64,000 nucleotides of DNA from positions 124,001 to 188,000 of the forward strand of contig JAVJVP010000003.1 of assembly GCA_040221095.1 (NCBI GenBank), given 5' to 3'. The translations under genes were made by a program, and so were the position numbers. This DNA is from UBA1479 sp040221095 (GTDB lineage: Bacteria; Pseudomonadota; Alphaproteobacteria; Rhodospirillales; Casp-alpha2). The notes under the pieces were generated by a model. The model ran no database searches. It saw only the letters and a list, made by a program, of their open reading frames with translations, and was not told where the DNA came from. Shown here in pieces: positions 1 to 7,873 of this stretch; the stretch's first letter is position 1, and each line of letters opens with the position of its first letter.

Positions 1-834
1 CGCGAGATCGAGGTCACCGTGTCGGACGGCGCCGGCATGGGCATGCCGACCTTCGACATCCCCGGCATGCCGGGGGCGCAGATGGGCATGCTCAATCTGG
101 GCGACATGCTGGGCAAGGCCTTCGGCCAACAGCAGAAGCCCCGGCGCATGACGGTGGCGGACAGCTACGGCGTGCTTCTCGCCGAGGAAGGCGACAAGCT
201 GCTCGACGACGACCGGGTGGTGAAGGACGCCATCCATGCCGTGGAAAACAACGGCATCGTGTTCCTGGATGAGATCGACAAGATTTCCCAGCGCACCGAC
301 GTGAAGGGCGGCGACGTCAGCCGCGAAGGGGTGCAGCGCGACCTCTTGCCGCTGATCGAAGGCACCACCGTCGCGACCAAGCACGGGCCGGTCAACACCG
401 ACCACATCCTGTTCATCGCCTCGGGCGCGTTCCATGTCTCGAAACCGTCGGACATGCTGCCGGAACTACAAGGGCGGCTGCCCATCCGCGTCAACCTGCG
501 GGCCCTGACCAAGGACGACTTCAAGCGCATCCTGACGGAGACCGAGGCGTCGCTGCTCAAGCAGTACGTCGCCTTGATGAAGACGGAAGAGCTGGAGCTG
601 ATCTTCACCGACGACGCCGTCGACGCCATCGCCGGCCTCGCCGTCGACATCAACGAAGGCGTCGAAAACATCGGCGCGCGGCGCCTGCACACGGTCCTGG
701 AAAAGCTGGTCGAGGAGATCAGCTACACCGCCTCCGACCGCTCCGGCGAAACGGTGACCATCGACGCCAAGTACGTGGACGAACAGGTCGCCCCCCTCGC
801 CAAGAACGCGGATCTGTCGAAGTTCATTCTTTAA
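1..834 (+). CDS. hslU: ATP-dependent protease ATPase subunit HslU (3' part)
   Basis: This is the C-terminal 277 residues of the ClpY/HslU unfoldase, which feeds substrates to the HslV peptidase in the cytoplasm. The gene is cut by the window edge, so the Walker A motif is missing. What remains starts in the I-domain and includes Walker B (GIVFLDEIDKI), the ELQGRLPIRV segment and the conserved C-terminal helix ending ADLSKFIL that docks into HslV. It reads on the plus strand toward the origin, unlike its neighbours to the right. Its last 120 nt have a diverged second copy 298 bp downstream. Confidence 0.97.
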   Translation, partial: REIEVTVSDGAGMGMPTFDIPGMPGAQMGMLNLGDMLGKAFGQQQKPRRMTVADSYGVLLAEEGDKLLDDDRVVKDAIHAVENNGIVFLDEIDKISQRTDVKGGDVSREGVQRDLLPLIEGTTVATKHGPVNTDHILFIASGAFHVSKPSDMLPELQGRLPIRVNLRALTKDDFKRILTETEASLLKQYVALMKTEELELIFTDDAVDAIAGLAVDINEGVENIGARRLHTVLEKLVEEISYTASDRSGETVTIDAKYVDEQVAPLAKNADLSKFIL

Positions 835-881
835 CGGCGTCACGCCGGGGAGTGGCCGCGCACCGGATTATGGCCGCCCGC

Positions 882-1014
882 CTCTCTGTGTCCTCTGTGG
901 ATCCTCTGTGCTCTCTGTGTCCGATTACTCAGGCGTTCCCGGATAGAGCCGTGCCTGGATTGTCCGAGTAATGGGACACAGAGCACGCAGAGAAGTCACG
1001 GAGATCACAGAGGA
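882..1014. repeat. Inverted repeat built from CTCTGTG-type heptamers
   Basis: An imperfect inverted repeat has a left arm at about 882-930, rich in CTCTGTG units and ending GATTACTC, and a right arm at about 966-1014 that is its approximate reverse complement, beginning GAGTAATGGGACACAGAGCA. The spacer is about 35 nt. The right arm runs directly into the duplicated hslU segment, sharing GAGGAGATC. No ORF lies inside it. The structure could be a non-autonomous repeat element or a terminator-like hairpin; its origin is not decidable from this window. Confidence 0.7.
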
Positions 1015-1130
1015 GATCGGTTGCACGGCCGCCAACCGCTACGGCGAAACGGTGACCATCGACGCCACATACGTGGACGGACAGATAACACCCCTAGTCA
1101 AGAACGCCGATCCGTCGAAATTTCTTTTTG
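1010..1130 (+). pseudogene. Decayed duplicate of the hslU 3' end
   Basis: Positions 1010-1129 align without gaps to hslU 712-831, at a constant offset of 298 bp. The alignment includes 26 identical nucleotides in a row (744-769 against 1042-1067). The encoded peptide matches 27 of 40 residues of the HslU C-terminus. The original stop codon is replaced by GAT, so the frame runs on to 1207. There is no credible start or upstream coding part, so this is a fragment rather than a gene. It may be a displaced gene end left by an integration or a recombination scar. Confidence 0.8.
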
Positions 1131-1410
1131 ATTACTTGTCGATGAAACGCGGCTCGATGGGATGGCGCAGTCGACATCGCATCGCCCCAATTAATGCCCT
1201 TGTATGAAACGGTGGATAACCAGTGGATGAGATAGGATAAATATGGTGTACAGACACCTAGACTTCCACCTCATGTTGTAGCTACAAGACTATTAGGTGG
1301 CCGCCACTTCTTTTCAGCCTTGCCCCTGTGCGCCAATTACGGCGGGGCGCATGGGGCGCTTCGGAGCAGACAGGCTTAAACCTGTCCCTGAAAAGAGAAA
1401 GGAGGATGCC

Positions 1411-1542
1411 ATGTTACAGCATGGACCCTCTCGGCTGAAGACGGTGCACGTTAAGTCGTACACCAGGGTTCGCTTTGGTCGCCATGAGCACGTTTGTGCA
1501 CATTGGCGTTCATGGCCCAGGCAGTATGCTTTCGTGTTCTAG
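1411..1542 (+). CDS. Possible 43-residue basic peptide
   Basis: A 43-codon ATG frame is preceded by a near-perfect Shine-Dalgarno sequence (AAAGGAGG, 1398-1405) at good spacing, which is uncommon for random ORFs. The peptide is rich in Arg and His and carries a V-H-V-K-S-Y-T-R core followed by G-R-H-E-H-V-C-A-H-W-R-S. I recall a similar spacing of V, H, Y and R residues from very short phage or mobile-element ORFs, but I cannot confirm a family. It lies in a low-GC patch and may be a remnant. Expression and function are unknown. Confidence 0.4.
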   Translation: MLQHGPSRLKTVHVKSYTRVRFGRHEHVCAHWRSWPRQYAFVF

Positions 1543-1591
1543 CTAAGCCTAGTGGCGGTCACCGCTTCTTTGTGGCGGAGCGGATGCATTA

Positions 1592-1632
1592 GAATCCACC
1601 AATGGATTCATGTCCATACTCGTTTTACGAGT
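1592..1632. other. Two adjacent hairpins
   Basis: GAATCCA-CCAA-TGGATTC (1592-1609) and ACTCGT-TTT-ACGAGT (1618-1632) are perfect short stems only eight bases apart. They sit between the short ORF and the 3' end of the minus-strand XRE gene, so they could end transcription from either side, but neither has a clear U-tract. Confidence 0.4.
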
Positions 1633-1696
1633 CCGGGATTGTTAAATGCGCCCGACGCGTAAAATCTGTGTCTACTTTATGGAGCAATGTAAGAGT

Positions 1697-2083
1697 TTAA
1701 TGCGTCGGCCCGCCCCGGGTGCGGGCGGCGCGGCGGCCGCGGATTTCGGCGATGATCCAGTCGATGGTGTCTTCGTCCAGTTCGTGGATCAGTTCGGCCA
1801 GCAGGTTGGCCAGTTCCGTCGCCTTGGGGTTGAGGCCCGCCGTGTCGACGGTGATGCGGGGGTGGGACAGGGCCGCCATGCGCTTGAGCTCGTCCGTTTC
1901 CTCCATGCCCAGGTTGAAATAGCCCGCGATCTGCTGCACCAGGCCCGGGCCGGGGCGGCCGCGGTAGCCGTGTTCCAGCGCCGAGAAATAGGCCGAGGAC
2001 ACGCCCATTTCCTGGGCGAACTGCTTCAACGTGATCTTGTGCACCTTGCGCAGCCGGCGCACCTTCTGGCCGAAGGGGGTCAT
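1697..2083 (-). CDS. XRE-family helix-turn-helix regulator
   Basis: A 128-residue protein with a Cro/C1-type helix-turn-helix in its first 60 residues (FGQKVRRLRKVHKITLKQFA, then SSAYFSALEHG). The C-terminal half is helical and acidic, with no recognised ligand domain. It probably binds DNA as a dimer. Its ATG overlaps the stop of the Smr gene by four bases (ATGA), so the two are translationally coupled at the end of a minus-strand operon. Its target is not evident; the lut genes upstream or its own operon are possible. Confidence 0.85.
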   Translation of the reverse strand: MTPFGQKVRRLRKVHKITLKQFAQEMGVSSAYFSALEHGYRGRPGPGLVQQIAGYFNLGMEETDELKRMAALSHPRITVDTAGLNPKATELANLLAELIHELDEDTIDWIIAEIRGRRAARTRGGPTH

Positions 2084-2664
2084 TCCGCCGCTCCCTTGTT
2101 GCGTTTGAGCAGGATATAGAGCGCCCCCTCGCCGCCATGGGGCCGGGCCGCGTGGTCGAAGGCATGGATCAGGCCCTTCAGCGGCGGCGCGTTGAGCCAG
2201 CCGGGCACGGCCTGGCGCAGCACGCCGATTTCGCCCGTGTCCCGCGTGCCCTTGCCGGTGATGACCAGCACGCAGCGCTTACCCTGACCATAGGCCCGGG
2301 TGATGAAGCCGATCAGCGCGTTATGGGCCACGGTCTGGGTCATGCCGTGCAGGTCGAGGCGGCCTTCGACCGGAACCTTGCCGCGCCGCATGTTGGTCTG
2401 GGTGCGGCGGTCGAGCCCGGGGGCGGCACCATGGCTGAGTTCGCGGGCGGCGGCCGGGGTCATGGCCGCGGGGTCGGGCAGGGGCGTCGTGCGGTAGGAG
2501 CGGGGGGCCGGTTTGGCCTTCGGCGGCGGGGCGGCCGGGTCGGGCACCGGATGGTCGATGCGGGCTTCGCGGACGGGCAGGGGTTTGACGTCGCGGGTGA
2601 CCAGCGCCCAGAGGGCGTCGTCTTCCGGCGGAGTCTTCGGTCCCTTAACCCGTTTGTCCGCCAT
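2080..2664 (-). CDS. Smr (small MutS-related) domain protein
   Basis: A 194-residue protein with a low-complexity Pro/Ala-rich N-terminal half and a C-terminal Smr domain. The domain shows the LDLHG motif and the ITGKGTRDTGE...VLRQAVPGWL motif of this nuclease-like fold. Smr domains nick branched DNA or cleave RNA; the substrate here is unknown. I chose the ATG at 2664 because GGGG lies just upstream; a second ATG three codons earlier (2673) has no Shine-Dalgarno. The start overlaps the end of lutC. Confidence 0.9.
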   Translation of the reverse strand: MADKRVKGPKTPPEDDALWALVTRDVKPLPVREARIDHPVPDPAAPPPKAKPAPRSYRTTPLPDPAAMTPAAARELSHGAAPGLDRRTQTNMRRGKVPVEGRLDLHGMTQTVAHNALIGFITRAYGQGKRCVLVITGKGTRDTGEIGVLRQAVPGWLNAPPLKGLIHAFDHAARPHGGEGALYILLKRNKGAAE

Positions 2665-3352
2665 CGTCCCCATCGTCCACGATCACGATGTGCAGATGTT
2701 TCGGCCCATGGATGCCGAGGAACAGGACCAGCTCGATATCCGCCGTGCGCGACGGGCCGGTGATCCAGTTGACCGTGCGCGGCATGAAACGGCCGGCCCC
2801 CTCGGCGTTCTGGCGGTCGGCGCGCAGGCGCGACCAGATGTCCTCGAAACAGCCGGAAATGTCCGACGCGCGCAGCACGGCGATATGCACCGGCGGCAGG
2901 AAGTTGACCGTGGTCGGGCTTTCCGGGCCGGACAGGAACACCAGCGATCCCGTTTCCGCGACGGCGCCGAAGGCATGGCTGACGCCCGCCGTGTCGTCGC
3001 CCTGGGCCGGGCCTTCGGAAATGGTGATCGCCGTTCTGTCCCAGGGTGCCGCCTGCAGGCGCGGGTCCGGCGTCATGCGGACATTGGCCGGCAGGTTCTG
3101 CGCCGCCAGATAGTCGGCGATCGCCCCCGGCAGGTCGTCCAGGGACGCCACGCGGGCGACCGTGGCCTGGACCCGTTCGGCCTCGGCCTGGAAACGGTCG
3201 GTGGCGGCAGCCCCGGAATCCTTGCCGCGCACCGGGATGACGTGGCGGGCCTTGGCCATCAGGCGCTGGGCCACGGCGGCGCGGCGGGCACCGTCGTTGG
3301 ATTGGGTCAGGGCGGCGCGCAGGTCGCCCAGAATTTGGTCGCGCCCGCTCAT
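2645..3352 (-). CDS. lutC: Lactate utilization protein C (LUD domain)
   Basis: A 235-residue LUD-domain protein of the LutC/YkgG family. With LutA and LutB it forms the iron-sulfur complex that oxidises L-lactate to pyruvate. The conserved core G-V-S-H-A-F-G-A-V-A-E-T-G-S-L and the PPVHIAVL segment are visible. Its ATG overlaps the lutB stop (ATGA at 3349-3352), so it is the last gene of a tightly coupled lutABC set. LutC itself lacks cysteine-rich motifs and probably has a structural or electron-acceptor role. Confidence 0.92.
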   Translation of the reverse strand: MSGRDQILGDLRAALTQSNDGARRAAVAQRLMAKARHVIPVRGKDSGAAATDRFQAEAERVQATVARVASLDDLPGAIADYLAAQNLPANVRMTPDPRLQAAPWDRTAITISEGPAQGDDTAGVSHAFGAVAETGSLVFLSGPESPTTVNFLPPVHIAVLRASDISGCFEDIWSRLRADRQNAEGAGRFMPRTVNWITGPSRTADIELVLFLGIHGPKHLHIVIVDDGDDGGQTG

Positions 3353-4791
3353 CGTTTGCCGCTCCGAACGACCGCGCCCACGGGGCCCTTGTGATACTGC
3401 GCGATGAAGCTGTCGCCCTCGGGCGCCGGCAGATCGCGGGGGCCGGTCCAGCCGCCGGCCAGCGGCAGCCAGCGGAACCGTCCGCGCTTGCGGCCCAAAA
3501 TCGCCAGCGCCGTCATCACCGGCCCGGTCACGGCGCGGTACAGCCTGGGACGCTTGGCCAGCCCGGCCCAGAGCCCGAGCGCCCAGCGCGCCGCCGCCGA
3601 ATTGCCCTTACGCTGATACTGCCGTTCGCGCCAGGCGCGCAGCATGCGGGGCAGGGGGATGTGCATGGGACAAACGCTTTCGCACTTGCCGCAGAGGGTC
3701 GAGGCATTGGGCAGGTCGCCCGCCTCGTGCATGCCGATCAGGCCCGGAATCAGCACGGCGCCCATGGGCCCGGAATAGACCCAGCCGTAGGCATGGCCGC
3801 CGATGGCGTGATAGACGGGGCAGTGGTTGAGGCAGGACCCGCAGCGGATGCAGCGCAGCATGTCCTGAAATTCCGTGCCGACCAGCTCCGTCCGCCCGTT
3901 GTCGAGCAGGATGACATGGTATTCGTCGGGCCCGTCGAGATCATCGGGCCGCTTCGGCCCCGTGCAGAAGGTGGTGTAGACGGTGATGTCCTGGCCCGTG
4001 CCGGAGCGCGCCAGCACGCGCAGCACCGTCGCCGTATCCTCCAGGGTCGGGATGACCTTTTCCAAAGACGCGATGACGATATGCACGCGGGGCAGGGAAT
4101 AGGTCAGGTCCGCGTTGCCCTCGTTGGTGACCAGCACGTTGGTCCCCGTTTCGGCGATCAGGAAGTTGGCCCCGGTCAGGCCGACGTCGGCATTGAGGAA
4201 TTTGTCGCGCAGCTCGACCCGCGCTTCTTCCAGCAGGGATTTGGGATCGTCCAGATTGCGCGCCGGGTCCAGGTTGGTATGGGCCTTGCGGAAGGTGTCC
4301 TCGACCTGGCCTTTGTTCAGATGCACGGCGGGCGCGATGATGTGCGACGGCGGCTCCTTGCGCAGTTGGATGATGTATTCGCCCAGGTCCGTTTCGATGG
4401 GGGCGACGCCGTTTTCTTCCAGGAAATCGTTGATGGCGATTTCCTCGCCGATCATGGATTTCGACTTTGTCACGGTCCTGGCGCCGACCTTGCGGCAGAT
4501 TTCCAGAATCTTTTCCCGCGCGTCCTGGCCCGTGCGGCACCAATGGACATGGCCGCCCGCTTCCTTGACCCGGGATTCGTACTGTTCCAGGTACAGGTCG
4601 AGATGGGCCAGGGTGTGATCCTTGATCGCCTTGGCGGCGTCGCGCAGCTGGTCGAACTCGGGCAGGCGGTCGATGGCTTCGGCGCGGCGCAGGGGAAAGC
4701 CTTCGCCCAGGCGGGTCAGGGCCTGGGTCAGCTGGCCGTCGGCCATGGCCTCGCGGGCGTTCTGCTTGAAGCGGCGGGTCTGGGTTTCCAT
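3349..4791 (-). CDS. lutB: Lactate utilization iron-sulfur protein B
   Basis: A 480-residue LutB/LldF protein: an N-terminal LUD domain and a C-terminal ferredoxin domain. Cys 314/317/320/324 (CIRCGSCLNHCP) and Cys 367/370/374 (CGKCESVCP) should hold two [4Fe-4S] clusters that carry electrons from lactate oxidation. The start at 4791 gives METQTRRFKQ; its A is also the last base of the lutA stop (TGATG). The frame stays open upstream, but that sequence is out-of-frame lutA. Confidence 0.94.
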   Translation of the reverse strand: METQTRRFKQNAREAMADGQLTQALTRLGEGFPLRRAEAIDRLPEFDQLRDAAKAIKDHTLAHLDLYLEQYESRVKEAGGHVHWCRTGQDAREKILEICRKVGARTVTKSKSMIGEEIAINDFLEENGVAPIETDLGEYIIQLRKEPPSHIIAPAVHLNKGQVEDTFRKAHTNLDPARNLDDPKSLLEEARVELRDKFLNADVGLTGANFLIAETGTNVLVTNEGNADLTYSLPRVHIVIASLEKVIPTLEDTATVLRVLARSGTGQDITVYTTFCTGPKRPDDLDGPDEYHVILLDNGRTELVGTEFQDMLRCIRCGSCLNHCPVYHAIGGHAYGWVYSGPMGAVLIPGLIGMHEAGDLPNASTLCGKCESVCPMHIPLPRMLRAWRERQYQRKGNSAAARWALGLWAGLAKRPRLYRAVTGPVMTALAILGRKRGRFRWLPLAGGWTGPRDLPAPEGDSFIAQYHKGPVGAVVRSGKR

Positions 4792-5606
4792 CAGGCCGTG
4801 TCCTCGTCCGCTTCGCCGATGGCGGGCCGGTCGGTCATCCCGGCCAGGACCTCGGCGACGTGGCGGGCCTGAACGAACGCCCCCCGGCGTTTCAGCCGCC
4901 CGGCCATGTTCATCAGGCAGCCCAGGTCGCCGGCCAGCAGCAAGTCCGCCCCCGTGGCGACGATGTCGTCGGCCTTGGCGTCGACCATCCTTTCGGAAAT
5001 GTCCGGATACTTGACGCAGAACAGGCCGCCGAAGCCGCAGCAGGTTTCCGGGATGGCGCCCTCGACCAGGCTCAAACCGCCGACCTTGCCGAGCAAGGCC
5101 CGGGGCTGCGCCTTGATGCCCAGTTCGCGCAGGCCCGAGCATGAATCGTGATAGGTCGCCGTCGCGGCCAGGTCCGGCGGCGTGATGTCGGCCCGCATGA
5201 CGTCCGTCAGGAACGCCACCAGCTCGAAGGTCTTGGCGGCCAGGGCCTCGGCCCGCGCCTTCCAGGCCGCGTCGTCCTTCAGCAGATTGGGATAATGATG
5301 AGAGATCATCCCGGCGCAGGAGCCGGAAGGGGCGACCACGTAATCGAAGCCTTCGAACACGGCGATCACGTTCTTCGCGATATCCCGCGCATCCGGGCTG
5401 TCGCCGGAATTATAGGCCGGCTGGCCGCAGCAGGTCTGGGCCTCGGGCACGGAAACCTTACAGCCCGCGTCCTCCAGCAGCTTCACCGTGGCGAAGCCGA
5501 CACTGGGCCGCATGAGATCGACAAGGCAGGTCGCGAACAGGCCGACCTCGGGCAAGGTTGGCGGCGAAGCGGGCGGATTTGCCGGGATGGGGGTGCGTTC
5601 GGTCAT
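4791..5606 (-). CDS. lutA: Lactate utilization protein A (CCG-domain oxidoreductase)
   Basis: A 271-residue LutA/LldE protein with two cysteine-rich CCG domains: TCCGQPAYNSGD near residue 59 and ETCCGFGGLFCVKYP near residue 189. These domains bind an iron-sulfur cluster, as in heterodisulfide reductase HdrB. It is the first gene of lutABC and starts 73 bp after the mltA stop, so it may have its own promoter or be read from mltA. The N-terminus has a short Pro-rich extension before the usual LFATCLVDLM. Confidence 0.93.
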   Translation of the reverse strand: MTERTPIPANPPASPPTLPEVGLFATCLVDLMRPSVGFATVKLLEDAGCKVSVPEAQTCCGQPAYNSGDSPDARDIAKNVIAVFEGFDYVVAPSGSCAGMISHHYPNLLKDDAAWKARAEALAAKTFELVAFLTDVMRADITPPDLAATATYHDSCSGLRELGIKAQPRALLGKVGGLSLVEGAIPETCCGFGGLFCVKYPDISERMVDAKADDIVATGADLLLAGDLGCLMNMAGRLKRRGAFVQARHVAEVLAGMTDRPAIGEADEDTA

Positions 5607-5679
5607 GATGGGCGCAGAATGCGGGCTTGGCCGCCGATTGACAAGGCCGAACGGCGGCGCGGCGCGCCCGGCGGCCCGC

Positions 5680-6903
5680 CTACTTGCGCGGCAGCAGCAG
5701 GTAGTAGCCGCCGGCTTCGTTCATCAGCCCGGCGCGGGCCTCGGCCTCGGCCCCGAAGCCCCAGAACAGGTCGCCCCGCACGATGCCCTTGATGGCCGAG
5801 CCCGTGTCCTGGGCCACGACCATGCGGGTCAGCGGCTTTGCGTTCTTGGGGTCGAGCGGGTCCGTCGTCACCAGCCAGAGCGGCAGGCCCAGCGGCACGT
5901 ATTTGGGATCGACGGCGAGGGAGCGGCCGGCCGTGAGCGGCACGCCCATGGCGCCCTTCACCACCTCGTCCTTCTCGATGCGGAAAAAGATGAAGGAGCG
6001 GTTCTTCAGCATCAGCTGTTCGGCGGCCAGGGGATTGGCGGTCATCCAGGCGCGCAAGGACGGCATGGTCACGTCCTCGACCTTCATCACGCCCTGGGCC
6101 ACCAGTTCGCGGCCGATGGAGGAATAGCGGTGGCCGTTGCGGCCCGAGAAGGCGAGGCGCACATGGCTGCCGTCGGGCAACAGGATGCGGCCCGAGCCCT
6201 GGACGTGCAGGAAGAACAGATCGATGGCGCTGTCGACCCAGAGCAGTTCGAGCTGGCGGCCCTGCAGGGCGCCGCCGAGGATTTCGCCGCGGTCGAAATA
6301 GGGCAGCAGGCGGTCGTCGGCCAGCCGGCCGGCCAGCTGTTCGCCCTTGCGCTCCGGATCGAACATGCCGAGTTCGACCACCACGATGTCGCGCGGGCGG
6401 GCATAGACCGGGTGGCGGTAGCGGGCATTGGGCTGGAAGCTGCCGCGCAGCAGGGGTTCGTAATAGCCCGTGAACTTGCCGTCCCGTTTCTGGCCGTCAC
6501 GCACATGGAAGGGCTGGAAACGGCGTTCCATGAAGAACTGCAGCTGCGCCGTGCTTTTGGTGTTGAGGCCGCGGGCCTCGTCGCAGATGTTCGCGAGATC
6601 GCCCATGGTGCCGTGTTCGGGCAGATAGCCCAGCGGCTGATCAGCGGGCTTGGCCGCGACCGCCGGGCAGGAGGCGAGAAAGGCCGCCAGCGCGTCGGCC
6701 AGCACGTCCGTGCGCCAGCCGGGCAGGGTCTTGAACTCGGCCGGTTCGAGAATCAGTTGCGGGGGCACTTCGGCCGGGGGCTGATAATCGCCGGCGGGCA
6801 CGATCTGCTGGATCGCGCCGCAGCCCGAGACGAGGGCGGAAGCCAGAAAGGCCAGGGCGAGCGCCCAGGGCTGGCAACGGCGGCGGACGCGTGAGCCCCC
6901 CAT
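5680..6903 (-). CDS. mltA: Membrane-bound lytic murein transglycosylase A
   Basis: A 407-residue MltA-family enzyme that cleaves peptidoglycan glycan strands, producing 1,6-anhydromuramoyl ends. The N-terminus is a lipoprotein signal with lipobox LVSGC (Cys28), so it is probably anchored in the outer membrane. The MltA core (GYYEPLLRGS, then LFFLHVQGSGR) is followed by the C-terminal 3D domain with the catalytic-Asp motif VAQDTGSAIKG. The ATG follows the Tim44-like gene stop by seven bases, indicating cotranscription. Confidence 0.95.
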   Translation of the reverse strand: MGGSRVRRRCQPWALALAFLASALVSGCGAIQQIVPAGDYQPPAEVPPQLILEPAEFKTLPGWRTDVLADALAAFLASCPAVAAKPADQPLGYLPEHGTMGDLANICDEARGLNTKSTAQLQFFMERRFQPFHVRDGQKRDGKFTGYYEPLLRGSFQPNARYRHPVYARPRDIVVVELGMFDPERKGEQLAGRLADDRLLPYFDRGEILGGALQGRQLELLWVDSAIDLFFLHVQGSGRILLPDGSHVRLAFSGRNGHRYSSIGRELVAQGVMKVEDVTMPSLRAWMTANPLAAEQLMLKNRSFIFFRIEKDEVVKGAMGVPLTAGRSLAVDPKYVPLGLPLWLVTTDPLDPKNAKPLTRMVVAQDTGSAIKGIVRGDLFWGFGAEAEARAGLMNEAGGYYLLLPRK

Positions 6904-6910
6904 CGATTGC

Positions 6911-7606
6911 CTAGTCGGCGCTATGGGTCGCGACCAGGGCCCAGTTGGGGTCGCGGGCCTTGGTGTCGCGGGCGAAGGTCCAGAAATCGGTGACCGTGAT
7001 GACCTCGTTCGGGTTGCCTTCGGCGACCTGGCCTTCGGCGTCGCGGGTCACGTTGACCTGTTCGGTCACGAACTTGATGGTGATGTTGGCGACGCGGCCT
7101 TCCATATAGGCCTCGACGATATCCGCCGACTTGATGCCGACCAGGGTGTCCTCGACCGTATGGCCGTGGTCCTCGCGGTCGCGGATCGCCGCCTCGAAAT
7201 CGGCGAACACGCCGGGATCCAACAGGGTCTTCAGGGTCTTCGCGTCGCCGGCGGCGAAGGCGTCCAGGATCATCTCGAAGGCGACGCGGGCGCCGGCCAG
7301 GAATTCGTCGGGCGCGAAATCGGGATCGGCGACGCGGATCTGCACCAGGCCGTTGTCGATGGTGCCCTCGGCGGCGAAGGCGCCGGGATCGGATTTCGAC
7401 TGCGGGGAATCGTCGGCCGGGCGCTCGGGCAGGGCGATGATATTGCCGTCCTGGGCGTCCTCGGGCGGGACGGGTTTGAACGGATCGCGGTGGCCGCTGC
7501 CGTCGTTGCCGTCACGGCGGCCCAGCACGCTGCGCAGACGCAGCACGAAGAACGCCGCGACCATGGCGATGAGAATGATGTCGATGAACTGGAATCCGCC
7601 GCCCAT
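6911..7606 (-). CDS. Tim44-like domain protein (TimA family)
   Basis: A 231-residue protein with one N-terminal membrane segment (FIDIILIAMVAAFFVLRL) and a C-terminal Tim44-like domain. In mitochondria this domain tethers import motors; the bacterial homologues sit in the inner membrane with an unsettled role in envelope biogenesis. I chose the ATG at 7606 (MGGGFQF), just before the membrane helix; the frame stays open upstream but lacks family-like sequence. It heads the minus-strand mltA-lut set and diverges from fxsA. Confidence 0.88.
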   Translation of the reverse strand: MGGGFQFIDIILIAMVAAFFVLRLRSVLGRRDGNDGSGHRDPFKPVPPEDAQDGNIIALPERPADDSPQSKSDPGAFAAEGTIDNGLVQIRVADPDFAPDEFLAGARVAFEMILDAFAAGDAKTLKTLLDPGVFADFEAAIRDREDHGHTVEDTLVGIKSADIVEAYMEGRVANITIKFVTEQVNVTRDAEGQVAEGNPNEVITVTDFWTFARDTKARDPNWALVATHSAD

Positions 7607-7873
7607 TTGTAAATTCGGACCTTTTTGTTTCGACCCCCAGCGATGGAGGCCCCGTGCCGAAGCGGCTGGACCCGCCGCCGGCACACGTGGTTTAAGTTCG
7701 AACGCGCCCTTGCGCGCCAAGGTTAGCGGCTCCCCGTGCCCAGGTCCAGCAAAGGTGCGGGCGGGCGCGGGCCGCATCACAAACGACCCCGCCGGCGCAG
7801 ACTGTTATAACCAAGCCGCGAAAAGCATGTGCCAGACCCTTGAGATAAGCGCAATACAGGATAAGTACAACCC

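Larger units (their letters stand above)
1131..1696. other. Low-GC intergenic patch downstream of hslU
   Basis: This stretch is clearly less GC-rich than the surrounding chromosome and lacks a long ORF. It contains a 10-bp palindrome (TGTAGCTACA, near 1275-1284), nested in a CCACCT...AGGTGG inverted pair, a short candidate ORF at 1411-1542 and two hairpins at 1592-1632. Imperfectly similar segments near 1291-1310 and 1549-1572 (TGGC...CACTTCTTT-like) flank the ORF. I see no promoter I would defend. The composition suggests an acquired or degenerating insert. Confidence 0.5.

Noticed and set aside
971..1207. 78-codon ORF as a stand-alone gene
   Set aside because: Its middle is the decayed hslU copy and its start lies in the inverted repeat, so it is not an intact gene.
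1211..1219. DnaA box downstream of hslU
   Set aside because: GGTGGATAA is a single near-match with no cluster around it.
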